Shown: piece after piece, positions 16,101 to 24,517 of the stretch
Layout of the letters: every line of letters starts with the position of its first letter
Position numbering within the stretch: position 1 is the stretch's first letter
NCBI GenBank assembly: GCA_031548325.1
Contig: JAVBRE010000072.1
Span: forward strand, 1-33,864
From: FLUQ01 sp031548325
Lineage (GTDB): Bacteria > Desulfobacterota > Desulfovibrionia > Desulfovibrionales > Desulfovibrionaceae
Direction of reading: 5' to 3'
DNA length: 33,864 nt
Notes under the pieces: generated by a model
Databases searched by the model: none
What the model was told of the DNA's origin: nothing
The model's input: the letters and a program-made list of their open reading frames with translations, nothing else
Position numbers and translations under genes: made by a program

Positions 16101-17663
16101 TTAATCCTGGTGCTTAACCGGCTTTGCCATCCAGATTAAAGCGGTCAGCGCCAGAAACAGCAGCATGCAGCCCCAATAAACTTCATTGGCGGCAATAATG
16201 AACCCCTGTCTGGTGATTTCCATGGCCAAGTGTTTTGCGCTCTCCAATTCGTTCATTCCGATGTTTTGCAGAGCTTCCAGCGTATCGCGGGCTATGGGGT
16301 TGTAAACAGTAATATGCTCGGTCAGGTGAGTGTGGTGTACCGCTTCGCGGCGTTCCCACATCGTTATAACCACGGAAGAGCCGATGGCTGCGGCTGTCGC
16401 GTGGCAACAATGGTACAAACTGGCGCCCCGGGCTACCTGGTCCGGCTTGAGCGTATTGAATGCGATGGCGATCAGGTTCGGGAAAAAAAGCATGTTTGCC
16501 AACCCCTGCATAAATTGCGGGATAACCACGGACCAGATGTCCATATCCGGCGAAAACCAGGTTCGGGTATACATGCAGGCCCCGAAAACCAGAAAGGCGC
16601 AAGTAATGAGTACGCGCGGATCAAAATATTTGGCATATCTTCCATATAGCGGCAGCAGAAAAAGCTGCAGCAGTCCGATAGGCGCGGCTGCCAGTCCGGC
16701 AAGCGTGGCGGTGTATTTGTATTGAGTCTGCAACAGAAGCGGCAGCAGCACCACCGTGCCGAAAAACGCCATCCGGCCCAGGCTGACGCAGAGAACGGCC
16801 ACGGTAAAATTGCGCGAAGCGAACATTCGCAGGTCTACAACCGGATTTTCGTCCGTCAGTTCCCAGATTACGAGAAAGGTCAGAGCCACTATAGATATTA
16901 CAGCCAATGTGATCACGATATTTGAGTTGAACCAGTCCAGCTCCTTGCCGCGGTCCAGCATCATCTGCAAAGACCCTATGCCGATAACCAGAAAGCCTAG
17001 TCCCGCATAACTTATGGGGCGTTTTACCCGGACGGTTTCCCGCCGGCCCAGGATGCCCCAGGCCAGAAAAATCACCAGCGCGGCCACCGGTACATTGATA
17101 TAAAAAATCCAGCCCCAGTAGTAGTTGTCGCTGATCCAGCCGCCGATTATGGGGCCGCAGATGGGGGCCACGCACACGACCATCGACCACAAGGCAATGG
17201 CCGTGTAGCGCTTGCTTGCGGGGTAGTTGTTGAACATCAGGCTCTGGGCCAGCGGCAATATGGGACCGGCGACAGCGCCCTGGGCAACGCGGAACGCCAC
17301 CAGAAATTCCAGGCTGGTCGCCATGCCGCATAAAAACGAAAACAGGGCAAACAGTGCGGTGGACAACAAAAATACCCGCACTTCGCCAAAGCGGCGGGCA
17401 AGCCAGCCGGAGACGGGCAGCATAATGGCGTTGGCAATGGAGTAGGACGTAATGACCCAGGTGCCTTGAGTTGACGAGGCTCCGAGGATTCCGGCAATGG
17501 TGGGCACGGCCACGTTGGCGATAGTTGTGCCCAGAACCTGCATGAACGTGGCCAGCGGGAGGGCGAAAGTGATAACAGCGAGAGGAAGACCGGTCAAAGG
17601 CGGGTATGACGGCGTCTTCTGCTGATCGGCCATTTTGTCGTAGCTCCGCGTCTCCTTGTTCAT
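16101..17663 (-). CDS. emrB: EmrB/QacA (DHA2) family multidrug efflux transporter
   Basis: This proton-driven inner-membrane exporter of the major facilitator superfamily has 520 residues and about 14 membrane helices. The DHA2 helix-1 motif reads TTIANVAVPTIAGILG, followed by TQGTWVITSYSIANAI and GWLARRFGEVR (motif A), and GPIIGGWISDNYYWGWIFYI fits motif C. It is preceded by its membrane-fusion partner emrA (75 bases apart), as in emrAB operons; with an outer-membrane channel, not found here, the pair would span the envelope. An internal ATG at 17633 is an alternative start. No local repressor gene of the MarR type is visible. Confidence 0.94.
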   Translation of the reverse strand: MNKETRSYDKMADQQKTPSYPPLTGLPLAVITFALPLATFMQVLGTTIANVAVPTIAGILGASSTQGTWVITSYSIANAIMLPVSGWLARRFGEVRVFLLSTALFALFSFLCGMATSLEFLVAFRVAQGAVAGPILPLAQSLMFNNYPASKRYTAIALWSMVVCVAPICGPIIGGWISDNYYWGWIFYINVPVAALVIFLAWGILGRRETVRVKRPISYAGLGFLVIGIGSLQMMLDRGKELDWFNSNIVITLAVISIVALTFLVIWELTDENPVVDLRMFASRNFTVAVLCVSLGRMAFFGTVVLLPLLLQTQYKYTATLAGLAAAPIGLLQLFLLPLYGRYAKYFDPRVLITCAFLVFGACMYTRTWFSPDMDIWSVVIPQFMQGLANMLFFPNLIAIAFNTLKPDQVARGASLYHCCHATAAAIGSSVVITMWERREAVHHTHLTEHITVYNPIARDTLEALQNIGMNELESAKHLAMEITRQGFIIAANEVYWGCMLLFLALTALIWMAKPVKHQD

Positions 17664-17738
17664 GAGCGTTCCGTTTGCGGGGCCGGCCGGAAGCTTCCGG
17701 CGCCCCTGCCTCCAGAGGAGCCGGAAATCATGCCGCGC

Positions 17739-18959
17739 TTATCCGTCCTCACCGGTATGGCCGGAGATGATGGCATCGATTTCTTTGTTGATTTCCGCCA
17801 GATCGTACTCCAGGACATTCGTCCTGAACACGGGGGTCTCCTGCGGCACGGCGGCCCCGACAAGCATGGAACCCGAACTTTCGCTGATATCCACCTGCAC
17901 GGAGCAGGAAAGCCCCACCAGCAGAGGCGCCGTTGCCAGCGCTTCCTGTTGCAGGGCAATCTTGACCGGTACGCGCTGCGCCACTTTTATCCAGTTGCCC
18001 GTGGCGTTTTCCGGAGGCAACAGGGAAAAGCTGCTGCCCGTGCCGGCGGAGAAGCCGACAATGGTTCCATTGTACCGCACCGAGCCGCCGTAAATATCAG
18101 TGCGAACCATGGCGGGCTGCCCAATGCGCATATGGGCGAGATCTTTTTCTTTAAAGTTGGCGTCGATCCAAACTTCAGAAAGCGGCACCACTGCCATGAG
18201 CGGCGTTGCCGGGGCCACTTGCATGCCCAGTTGCACTGCGCGGCGGGCCACATATCCGTCTACCGGGCTTTTAATCTTGCAGCGTTTCCAGGACAGCCAG
18301 GCTTCGCGCAGGCGGTGCGCTTCCAAAAGAACGAGCGGCTGCTCATGCAGAGGCGTGTCCTGCAAAAGCATGTGATTCCGCCTCATATCGTTGCGAGCGA
18401 CCTGCAAAGCGACCTCGGCAATAGCTAAATCGTCGCGGGCATGGCTGAAGTCTTCCTCGCTGACAGCCATAGAGTTTCTGCGGGCCCGCCTGCGTTCCAG
18501 GTCTCCTCTGGCTTTGGCCAACTCTAGCTTATGCAGCTCCACCACGGAGGCCAGTCTGAGGGACTCCGCCATCAGGCTGCGGGTACGGCGCACGGTATCC
18601 GCCAGGGCGGAACGGGCGCGATCCAAGGCCAGGCGCGTATCTGTATCGTCAAGGTGGACAAGCGCTTGGCCGGCCTGCACCCTTTGGCAATTGTCGGCCA
18701 TAATTGCAACGACGCTACCCGCCACCTGAGGCGAAATACGGACCAGATTGCCGGCCACATAGGCATTATCCGTAGAAACCTCAAGGCGCAGAAAGAAATA
18801 CCAGTAACAGGCCGTGGCCAGCCCGATACCCAGGAAAAACGCGCAAAAGCCGGAAAGAAGACGGATTCTGCGGCTGCGCTGCGGCTTAGAGGCGCCTTCG
18901 TGCGGGTGCTGCCTTGTTGCCGTTTTTGAGGAGGCATCAGATGCTTGGTCCGCGACCAT
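17739..18959 (-). CDS. emrA: HlyD/EmrA family membrane-fusion protein
   Basis: The periplasmic adaptor of an EmrAB-type efflux pump has 406 residues. A single membrane anchor lies at about 35-58 (LSGFCAFFLGIGLATACYWY). The barrel-sandwich hybrid follows (VSTDNAYVAGNLVRISPQVA, then GQALVHLDDTD), an alpha-helical hairpin spans about 100-210, and the second lipoyl half is INSPVDG-like (KIKSPVDGYVARRAV). The N-terminus is basic and cytoplasmic. AAGGAAGG lies upstream of the ATG. It is the first gene of the emrAB pair. Confidence 0.92.
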   Translation of the reverse strand: MVADQASDASSKTATRQHPHEGASKPQRSRRIRLLSGFCAFFLGIGLATACYWYFFLRLEVSTDNAYVAGNLVRISPQVAGSVVAIMADNCQRVQAGQALVHLDDTDTRLALDRARSALADTVRRTRSLMAESLRLASVVELHKLELAKARGDLERRRARRNSMAVSEEDFSHARDDLAIAEVALQVARNDMRRNHMLLQDTPLHEQPLVLLEAHRLREAWLSWKRCKIKSPVDGYVARRAVQLGMQVAPATPLMAVVPLSEVWIDANFKEKDLAHMRIGQPAMVRTDIYGGSVRYNGTIVGFSAGTGSSFSLLPPENATGNWIKVAQRVPVKIALQQEALATAPLLVGLSCSVQVDISESSGSMLVGAAVPQETPVFRTNVLEYDLAEINKEIDAIISGHTGEDG

Positions 18960-19251
18960 ACCTGCCTTCCTTCATGCATTATCAGTAAAGCGTTTCTTCC
19001 AACGACCTTGGAACATCTTTCATAAGAAACAGTTACATGGCCGGTCCTTAAAATCCTGCCCCGTTTCAATCGATTTTTTACAGATTTTGTCGCATTTCCT
19101 ATTGTTTTCTATATATTTCATACTGTTGAATGGATTCTAAGAGGGATTGGCTGCGATTCGTTCGATTGCCCCGGGAAAATATCTTCGGGGGATGAAAAGC
19201 GGCAGGCCCGGAAGGCGGCTACGCCTTCCGGACCCGGTAGGCGGGGTCCCG
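18960..19251. promoter_or_regulatory. Intergenic region between the CapA-like gene and emrA
   Basis: The emrA-proximal part (19070-19140) is A/T-rich and is the likely promoter area, but I find no clear -35/-10 pair or operator palindrome. The CapA-proximal part holds the stem-loop CCGGAAGGCG/CGCCTTCCGG (19208-19231). No gene is evident in the 292 bases. Confidence 0.35.
19208..19231 (-). terminator. Stem-loop after the CapA-like gene
   Basis: A perfect 10-bp GC-rich stem with loop GCTA lies 20 bases beyond the CapA-like stop, consistent with the end of that transcript; no T tract follows. Confidence 0.55.
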
Positions 19252-20544
19252 TCACTGTGGGCGTATATACCCACGGCCTTTTTTGACGGCGATCGCCGTT
19301 CCGAAAGGGGCGGACAGCTTTTGCAGATGCCGCAAAATGTCCCTTGCGTCCTTTTCTGAAGCCGGTTCAGGGCGTCCCTTGCGGGAGCGCGGTTTTTCAA
19401 ATCCGAGCGTGATGGGAATCAATTCGACGGGGCCCACAACGCCGTCCTGTACGCTGAACGAGGCCATGACGGACTCGTAGGCTTTCGGGTTGGCGGCCAG
19501 CCCGCGTGTGCCTTTGGCGCTGCGCGCCTCAAAGGCGTCCGACAACGTGGCCTCGGGACCCAGGTCGTACAATTCGAAGAAAGCGGCGGGCTGCCGTTCC
19601 ACCGATTCGTTTTGCAGGAAAAAGTCGCCCAGGCCGTAGAAAAGCGGTCGGCTCCTGTACATTTCGATACCCCGCAGGATGTGCGGCCCGTGGGAAAGAT
19701 AGGCGTGCGCGCCGTTGTCGATGCAAAAACGGGCGAATTCGCGGGCGAAATCGGCGGGAATATGCTTGTCCGCGCCCTTGTATTCATGGGTGTGGTGGCT
19801 GACAAGAACGACGTCGGCCTGGCGCAGGGCTTCGCCGATCATGCCGCGGACGCGCGCCAGATCCTTTTTGTTGCAGGATGTGACCGTGCCTGTCTTTCCG
19901 ACCGCAAAGCGGATGTTGTCGACGGCGAAACCCTCCTGAACCCTGGCCCAGCCTTCTCGTTCCCGTTGCAGCCTGCGCGCGTTCACGTCCGTTTTGTCCA
20001 CGATGGCTTGCAGGGTTTTGATGTCTTCTTCAGGCAGATAATGGACGGTGTCAAAACGCAGCATGTTGATGCCGGCTCGTCCCGGCACGTCGGCCCGAGG
20101 ATCTCCCGCCGCGTGCCAGTCCTTGCCGGTGGAGCAGATGCTGATCAGCGCGACTCTGCCTTCTGGCGTATCCAGGTAAGCGGGGCGGGCGGCTTCGGCC
20201 AAGGTGCGGCCCATGCCGGCATAGGCGCAGCCCGCGGCTTCCAGGTAGCGCATGGTCGTCAGCAGGCCGTCGTGGCCCCAGTCAAGGCTGTGGTTCGTGG
20301 CGGCGGAATACAGGTTGAGACCGAGCCAGTTCAAATCCGAAAGAACGGCGGGCCGGGCCGCCACCCATGTTCCGCCGCTTTCGGCCGCGGGGGCGACTTC
20401 GAAATCGTGAACGAGCCGTTCGAAGTTGGTGAAGCGCGCGTCGTACGATTCGAGAAGCGCCTTGAGAGCGAGACAGGTTGTATCGTTTCGGGGCAGCCGT
20501 TGCGTAATCAGGGAATCGCCGGTGGCGATGAGAGAAAGGGCCAT
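19252..20544 (-). CDS. CapA-family (poly-gamma-glutamate synthesis-type) phosphoesterase-like protein
   Basis: The 430-residue protein has the CapA fold of the calcineurin-like metallophosphoesterase superfamily: ATGDSLI at the start, FTNFERLV (usual N.E), AATNHSLDWG (usual NNH..D.G), VVLVSHHTHEY and HGPHILRGIE, FYGLGDFF. No signal peptide is present, so it is probably cytosolic, unlike CapA of Bacillus. AAGGAGG lies six bases before the ATG. It follows dcuC (137-base gap with a hairpin). The substrate is unknown; the neighbourhood of carboxylate genes might hint at a carboxylate-related role, which is guesswork. Confidence 0.85.
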   Translation of the reverse strand: MALSLIATGDSLITQRLPRNDTTCLALKALLESYDARFTNFERLVHDFEVAPAAESGGTWVAARPAVLSDLNWLGLNLYSAATNHSLDWGHDGLLTTMRYLEAAGCAYAGMGRTLAEAARPAYLDTPEGRVALISICSTGKDWHAAGDPRADVPGRAGINMLRFDTVHYLPEEDIKTLQAIVDKTDVNARRLQREREGWARVQEGFAVDNIRFAVGKTGTVTSCNKKDLARVRGMIGEALRQADVVLVSHHTHEYKGADKHIPADFAREFARFCIDNGAHAYLSHGPHILRGIEMYRSRPLFYGLGDFFLQNESVERQPAAFFELYDLGPEATLSDAFEARSAKGTRGLAANPKAYESVMASFSVQDGVVGPVELIPITLGFEKPRSRKGRPEPASEKDARDILRHLQKLSAPFGTAIAVKKGRGYIRPQ

Positions 20545-20653
20545 GCCGCGCCTCCTTTGTTGCTGGATGCCGTCAGCGGATATTGCCGGAGCCGCCGCCT
20601 TTCCGCAACGGATTGTTCACGGAATCGGCGGCGGTTTGCCGGACTGTGGGGAA

Positions 20654-20674
20654 CGCGGGGCGCTTTGCCCCGCG
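20654..20674 (-). terminator. Stem-loop after dcuC
   Basis: CGCGGGGC pairs with GCCCCGCG around a GCTTT loop, eight bases past the dcuC stop. There is no T tract, so it may only attenuate transcription into the CapA-like gene. Confidence 0.5.
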
Positions 20675-20681
20675 CGCCGCC

Positions 20682-22049
20682 TCAGAACATGACGAGAGTA
20701 AAGAAAACCAGAGCGAACAGCCCTCCCAGCATGGGAATGAATGTTCGCTTGGCCACCTGCATGGGGCTCTGCTCGGCCAGACCCGCGCAAGCAATGACCA
20801 CGCCGGAAACCGGAGACATGCTTCGCGCCACCCCGGCGGCCAGTTGCATGGGCATCAGCAGCAGGATCGGGTGAAAGCCCATGCCCTTGGCGATTTCCGG
20901 AGCCAGGGCCGCGAAGGAGAGAAAGGCCGCGTTGCCCGAGCCGGTCAGACCCGCGGCCAGAGAAATGATCGCGACCATGATGATGGTCATGCCGGTCAGG
21001 CCGAAGCCCGCGCTTTTGCCGAAAGTGATCAGGGTGTTGATGGCCCCGATGGCGTGCAGCCCGGCGGCGAAGGTGGACGCGGCGACCATGATGGTCACGA
21101 CGTCCATGGCGCTGCCCATTTGCTTCAGGTAGAAGTTGAAGCCGTCATAAGCCTTTTTGGCGTCCCTGGCGCGGATGATTTCCAGAATTACGGTCAGAAA
21201 GATGGTGATGAAGCAGGCCGTAATGATGTTCATCTTGATCTTGACGTACACGATGGGGCTGAAAATGAAAACCAGAGCCAGGGGAATGATGGGCAAAATG
21301 GCGTAATACAGCGGCGCTTTTAGTTCCGCTTTTTCCTCGAATTTATGCTCGTCCAGGCTGGGCATGACGGCGAGCGTGCCTTCTTTTTTGTCAAAATACC
21401 ATTGCGTGACAAAGTGCAGAATGGCGATGACGGCAATAACCGGCCACATGATCTTCAACTGGTAGTCCGCGAAATAGAGCGCGCCGTCCATGCCGCCCAT
21501 TTTGCCCGCGTAGTTGGACATGCCCGAGGCGGGTCCCAGGTCCAGGCAGGGCGTTGTGGCCATGACGGAACAGGCCGCCAGGGGATGGATGCCCAGCTTG
21601 ATCAGAGAGGGGTACAGCGTGGCCATCATCAAAAGGCCCAGGCCCGCCGCGCTGGGCACGACGATATTGATGTGCTGCCCGATGACGTAGGCCATCGCCA
21701 GCACCAGGTACGGCGATTTCAGCATCTTCAGCGGTTTTGTCGTGATGCTGACCAGAGCTCCGCTGGCGCCCACATGCTCCATGTATGAGGCAAAGGCGGC
21801 CACAACCAGGATGATCAGGCCGATGTCCGCTATCTGCGTGGAAAAGGTCTGCTTGATGAGTTCAAAAATGTCGAACCAGATGAATCCGGTGACGGCCTTT
21901 CCTTTCAGGATGGGGCCTGTGTTGAAGATGATCGCGCAGGCCAGCAGAATAATCCCGGAAAAGAACAGAATCAGCTGGGGTTTGTATTTTTTAAGAATAA
22001 CCCAACCCGCAAAGCAAATAACCAATATTGCAAGAATAACTCCCAACAC
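20682..22049 (-). CDS. dcuC: DcuC-family anaerobic C4-dicarboxylate carrier
   Basis: DcuC exchanges or exports succinate and other C4-dicarboxylates during anaerobic growth. The 455-residue protein has 10-12 predicted membrane helices and family segments such as AAFASYMEHVGASGALV, YVIGQHINIVVPSAAGLG, ATTPCLDLGPASG and AGLTGSGNAAFLSFAALAPE. GTG is the start, with GAGAGG six bases upstream. A 42-bp element that is also found upstream of the SucC-like gene lies 113-154 bases before the start. Its position in an island with fumarase and fumarate reductase genes fits succinate or fumarate transport, although citrate-like tricarboxylates cannot be excluded. Confidence 0.9.
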   Translation of the reverse strand: MLGVILAILVICFAGWVILKKYKPQLILFFSGIILLACAIIFNTGPILKGKAVTGFIWFDIFELIKQTFSTQIADIGLIILVVAAFASYMEHVGASGALVSITTKPLKMLKSPYLVLAMAYVIGQHINIVVPSAAGLGLLMMATLYPSLIKLGIHPLAACSVMATTPCLDLGPASGMSNYAGKMGGMDGALYFADYQLKIMWPVIAVIAILHFVTQWYFDKKEGTLAVMPSLDEHKFEEKAELKAPLYYAILPIIPLALVFIFSPIVYVKIKMNIITACFITIFLTVILEIIRARDAKKAYDGFNFYLKQMGSAMDVVTIMVAASTFAAGLHAIGAINTLITFGKSAGFGLTGMTIIMVAIISLAAGLTGSGNAAFLSFAALAPEIAKGMGFHPILLLMPMQLAAGVARSMSPVSGVVIACAGLAEQSPMQVAKRTFIPMLGGLFALVFFTLVMF

Positions 22050-22161
22050 GATTTACCTCTCTTGTTGCTCAGGTGCACAGTTCAACTGTCTTTGGGATGT
22101 TCCTACCTGTAGTTTTTAAAAGACTTTTCTGTTTTTTATACGACAAAATATCGGTCAAAGA

Positions 22162-22203
22162 GTAAAATGAAATAATGGCATATCATATAGTCCATGAATG
22201 AAT
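22162..22203 (-). promoter_or_regulatory. Conserved 42-bp upstream element, copy 1 (dcuC)
   Basis: 35 of 42 positions are identical with 26751-26792 upstream of the SucC-like gene. The plus strand begins GTAAAATGAA and contains CATATAGTCC; the most conserved core is GGCATA.CATATAGTCC, with degenerate GAA...GG half-sites on both sides. Its distance from the start codon (113) is close to that of the other copy (128). A TATAAA between element and gene is a possible -10. Confidence 0.6.
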
Positions 22204-22236
22204 GGCTGTTTGATGGATATGGTTTTTATAAAAAAT

Positions 22237-22303
22237 AATGCACCACGTATCTCTGAGATTTTATATTGTACCAATAGCGCTATCCAGAGATATGTGGTGC
22301 ATT
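22237..22303 (-). terminator. Terminator of the homocitrate-synthase-like gene
   Basis: AATGCACCACGTATCTCTG at 22237-22255 pairs with 22285-22303 (one wobble pair). On the minus strand the stem is followed directly by ATTTTTTAT, as expected for a Rho-independent terminator. The loop of 29 bases is long. Confidence 0.75.
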
Positions 22304-22331
22304 TATCGTTGCCCTGTTGAGTGAAGACCAC

Positions 22332-23528
22332 TTATGTTTTCATGTTCTTCACAATCAGCTTGAATTCCTCAAGATCAACACGGCCCTTCTTTTCACCGCC
22401 CAGACGTTTGACTTCCGCCAGCAGCAGATCGACCTTTTCCGAATCCGGCATCGCGACGCCTATCTGTTCCAGCGCGTACTCGATGGATTTTTTGCCGCTC
22501 TTTTTGCCCAGCGCGATTTCACGTTCTCTGCCCACGACCAGCGGGTCGTACCCTTCAACCGAGGGCGGATAGCTGAGAAGCTGCGCCACGACCAGCCCGC
22601 TTTCGCGGGCGAAAGCCAGGTCTCCGACCACCGGCTTTTGCGGAGAAACCCGTATGCGGGTGATCTCTTCCACCAGCTTGCTGAGGCCCCGCAGGCGTTC
22701 CAGGCGCAAATTGGTCTCCACCCCGTACAGGCCGTGCAGGGCGATGGCCAGTTCCGCCAGGTCGGCATTGCCCGTTTTTTCGCCCAGGCCGTTGACCGTC
22801 ACATGGGCCGAGTCCGCTCCGGCCTTCAGGGCCGCTATGGTGCAGGCCGTGCCCAGGCCGAAGTCATTGTGGCAGTGTACGGCCGTGGGCACGTTGACCC
22901 AGCTTTTCACTTTTTTGGTCAGGTAATACATGGCTTCGGGGGTGGCCACGCCCAGGGTGTCAACCACCACGATTTCGTCCGCGCCGCATTCTTCGACGGC
23001 AACGCGGTACACCCGTTCCAGAAAGGCCGGTTCCGCCCTGGTGGCGTCCACGGCGAAAAAGGCCACGTACAGGCCTTCTTTTTTGGCGAAAGAAAGGCTG
23101 TCGCGAATTCGCTGTACGATGGTGTCCTCGCCCAGGTTCCAGGCCCGCATCTTGTGCGGGCTGGTCAGTATCTCGCAGACCAGGGACCGCACGCCCGTGT
23201 CCAGGCAGTCTTTCACGTCGTTCACGTTGCAGCGGGCAAAACCCCAGATATCCGCATTTTTTACGGTCTGCTTGATTTTGGCGACGGCGGCCTTGTCCTG
23301 CGGGCTGCTGCTGGCGAAGCCGGCCTCAATGCGGTCCACGCCGGCGTCCGCCAGAGCCTGCGCGATGGCAAGCTTGTCGTCGATGCTGATGCTGACGCCC
23401 ACGACCTGTTCGCCGTCGCGCAACGTCGTGTCGTACACTTTTATTTTTTGAGGCATATCGGCATATTGCCGGGCGACTTCGGCTTCTTCGTTGTACCGGC
23501 TCAGCCAAAAATTTTCGCTTTTGTTCAT
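22332..23528 (-). CDS. Homocitrate/citramalate/Re-citrate synthase-type enzyme (DRE-TIM family)
   Basis: These enzymes condense acetyl-CoA with a 2-oxo acid. The 398-residue protein has the N-terminal signature DTTLRDGEQ, the metal motif AVHCHNDFGLG, and VTVNGLGEKTGNADLAELAIAL, which resembles NifV/AksA homocitrate synthases; DTTLRDGEQ rules out HMG-CoA lyase (usual G.RDGLQ). It has no LeuA-type regulatory domain; the C-terminus has GLVVAQLLSYPPSVEGYDP and GREREIALGKKSGKKS. The exact substrate cannot be read off. I chose ATG 23528 because AAGGAGG lies six bases before it; an ATG at 23534 abuts the ribosome site. It lies downstream of the citryl-CoA-lyase-like gene with its own terminator. Confidence 0.85.
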   Translation of the reverse strand: MNKSENFWLSRYNEEAEVARQYADMPQKIKVYDTTLRDGEQVVGVSISIDDKLAIAQALADAGVDRIEAGFASSSPQDKAAVAKIKQTVKNADIWGFARCNVNDVKDCLDTGVRSLVCEILTSPHKMRAWNLGEDTIVQRIRDSLSFAKKEGLYVAFFAVDATRAEPAFLERVYRVAVEECGADEIVVVDTLGVATPEAMYYLTKKVKSWVNVPTAVHCHNDFGLGTACTIAALKAGADSAHVTVNGLGEKTGNADLAELAIALHGLYGVETNLRLERLRGLSKLVEEITRIRVSPQKPVVGDLAFARESGLVVAQLLSYPPSVEGYDPLVVGREREIALGKKSGKKSIEYALEQIGVAMPDSEKVDLLLAEVKRLGGEKKGRVDLEEFKLIVKNMKT

Positions 23529-23540
23529 GGGCATCCTCCT

Positions 23541-23665
23541 TATAGCGTTTTAACTTTGAAGAGATGTATCAAGAGTTTTGATAATTGCGGAAAGTCTTCT
23601 CCATAGCATAAATAAATTACAAGAGATAAACGACACGCTTCGCGGGCGTCCGCTATGCGTCCGCC
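23541..23665. repeat. Dispersed intergenic repeat, copy B
   Basis: This matches copy A at 15926-16047: AGCGTTTTAACTTTGAA at the left end, then, after a non-conserved middle, AAATTACAA and GATAAACGACACGCTTCGCG followed by GGCGTCCGCTATGCGTCCGCC. It fills the space between the synthase start and the terminator at 23666, so the promoter of the synthase gene must lie in it or before the terminator. Confidence 0.65.
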
Positions 23666-23700
23666 AGAGCAAATTCACTTTTTCAAAGTGAATTTGCTCT
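23666..23700 (-). terminator. Terminator after the citryl-CoA-lyase-like gene
   Basis: A perfect 16-bp stem, AGAGCAAATTCACTTT at 23666-23681 with 23685-23700, with a 3-base loop, starts four bases beyond the stop codon. It belongs to the same GAGCA-type hairpin group as 16048 and 27881. Confidence 0.75.
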
Positions 23701-23703
23701 GGG

Positions 23704-24501
23704 TCAACCGGGGAAAGGTCTCTTTTCCGGTCCGTCGTAGACGTATTGATTGGAAGCGGGCAGGTGGGACATGGGTTTTTCGCGCAGCTTGTCTTCCAGA
23801 ACGTGCGCGGTGATGCCGAACACCCGGCCCAGCAGGAACATGCCTTTGCCGATTTTCGGGTCAAAATTCATTTCCGCGAGAATGGCGCCGACGCCGCCGT
23901 CCACATTGAGGGGCAGCGCCTTGCCGGAGACGGAGGCCGTCAACGCGGCCATGGTTTCCGCCAGTTCACAGGTCTTTCCGTAAATGCCCAATTCTTTGGC
24001 CAGTTGCAGCAGTTTCACCGTGCGGGGGTCTTCCGCATGGGTCGGGTGCCCGTAACCGGGAATTCTCTGTTTTTTGCTCTTGGCATCCAACAGTATTTCC
24101 CTGGCCATATCGTCCGCGCTTTTGTTTTCCTTCTCCATCCGCCCGCGGGCTTCGGCGAATACTTCCATGATGTTTTCCACCGCGCCGCCGTGCGAGTCGC
24201 CCAGAGCCAGAATGCCGCCGGCCACGCAGGCCTGGAACTGCACTCCGCCGCTGGCGATCTGCCGCGCGGCCTGGATGGAAGGCGGCCGCACGCCGTGTTC
24301 GGCGCAGGCCACCAGGATGGCGTCGAGCATTTTTTCTTCCGCCTTGCTGGGCAGTTCTCCTTTCACCAGCAGAGACAGCATGCCCGGCAAGGACAGCTTG
24401 CCGATCATTTCGGTCAGGGAATAGCCGCGTATCAGCACGTCCTCGGGAAAAGCCCTGGAAATCGCCGTGCGGTATATGATGTGCTCTTGCGTGGGTTCCA
24501 T
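23704..24501 (-). CDS. Citryl-CoA lyase-like protein (short citrate-synthase fold, ATP-citrate-lyase C-terminal type)
   Basis: Citryl-CoA lyase splits citryl-CoA into acetyl-CoA and oxaloacetate. At 265 residues the protein is far shorter than citrate synthase (about 430) but has the length of free citryl-CoA lyase. The three catalytic positions of the fold are present: His104 in GDSHGGAVEN, His152 in GYGHPTHAEDPR (with Arg160) and Asp201 in LPLNVDGGVGA; LNVDG is the ATP-citrate-lyase form of the Asp motif. It lies 16 bases after the SucD-like gene and is probably cotranscribed with the SucC-like and SucD-like genes. The ribosome site GAGGA is present. Other branched hydroxyacyl-CoA substrates cannot be excluded. 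Confidence 0.85.
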   Translation of the reverse strand: MEPTQEHIIYRTAISRAFPEDVLIRGYSLTEMIGKLSLPGMLSLLVKGELPSKAEEKMLDAILVACAEHGVRPPSIQAARQIASGGVQFQACVAGGILALGDSHGGAVENIMEVFAEARGRMEKENKSADDMAREILLDAKSKKQRIPGYGHPTHAEDPRTVKLLQLAKELGIYGKTCELAETMAALTASVSGKALPLNVDGGVGAILAEMNFDPKIGKGMFLLGRVFGITAHVLEDKLREKPMSHLPASNQYVYDGPEKRPFPG

Positions 24502-24517
24502 ACTGTTTGTCCTCGTC

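Noticed and set aside
23704..24501. Normal (Si-)citrate synthase
   Set aside because: The protein is about 165 residues too short and has the LNVDG motif of citryl-CoA lyase.
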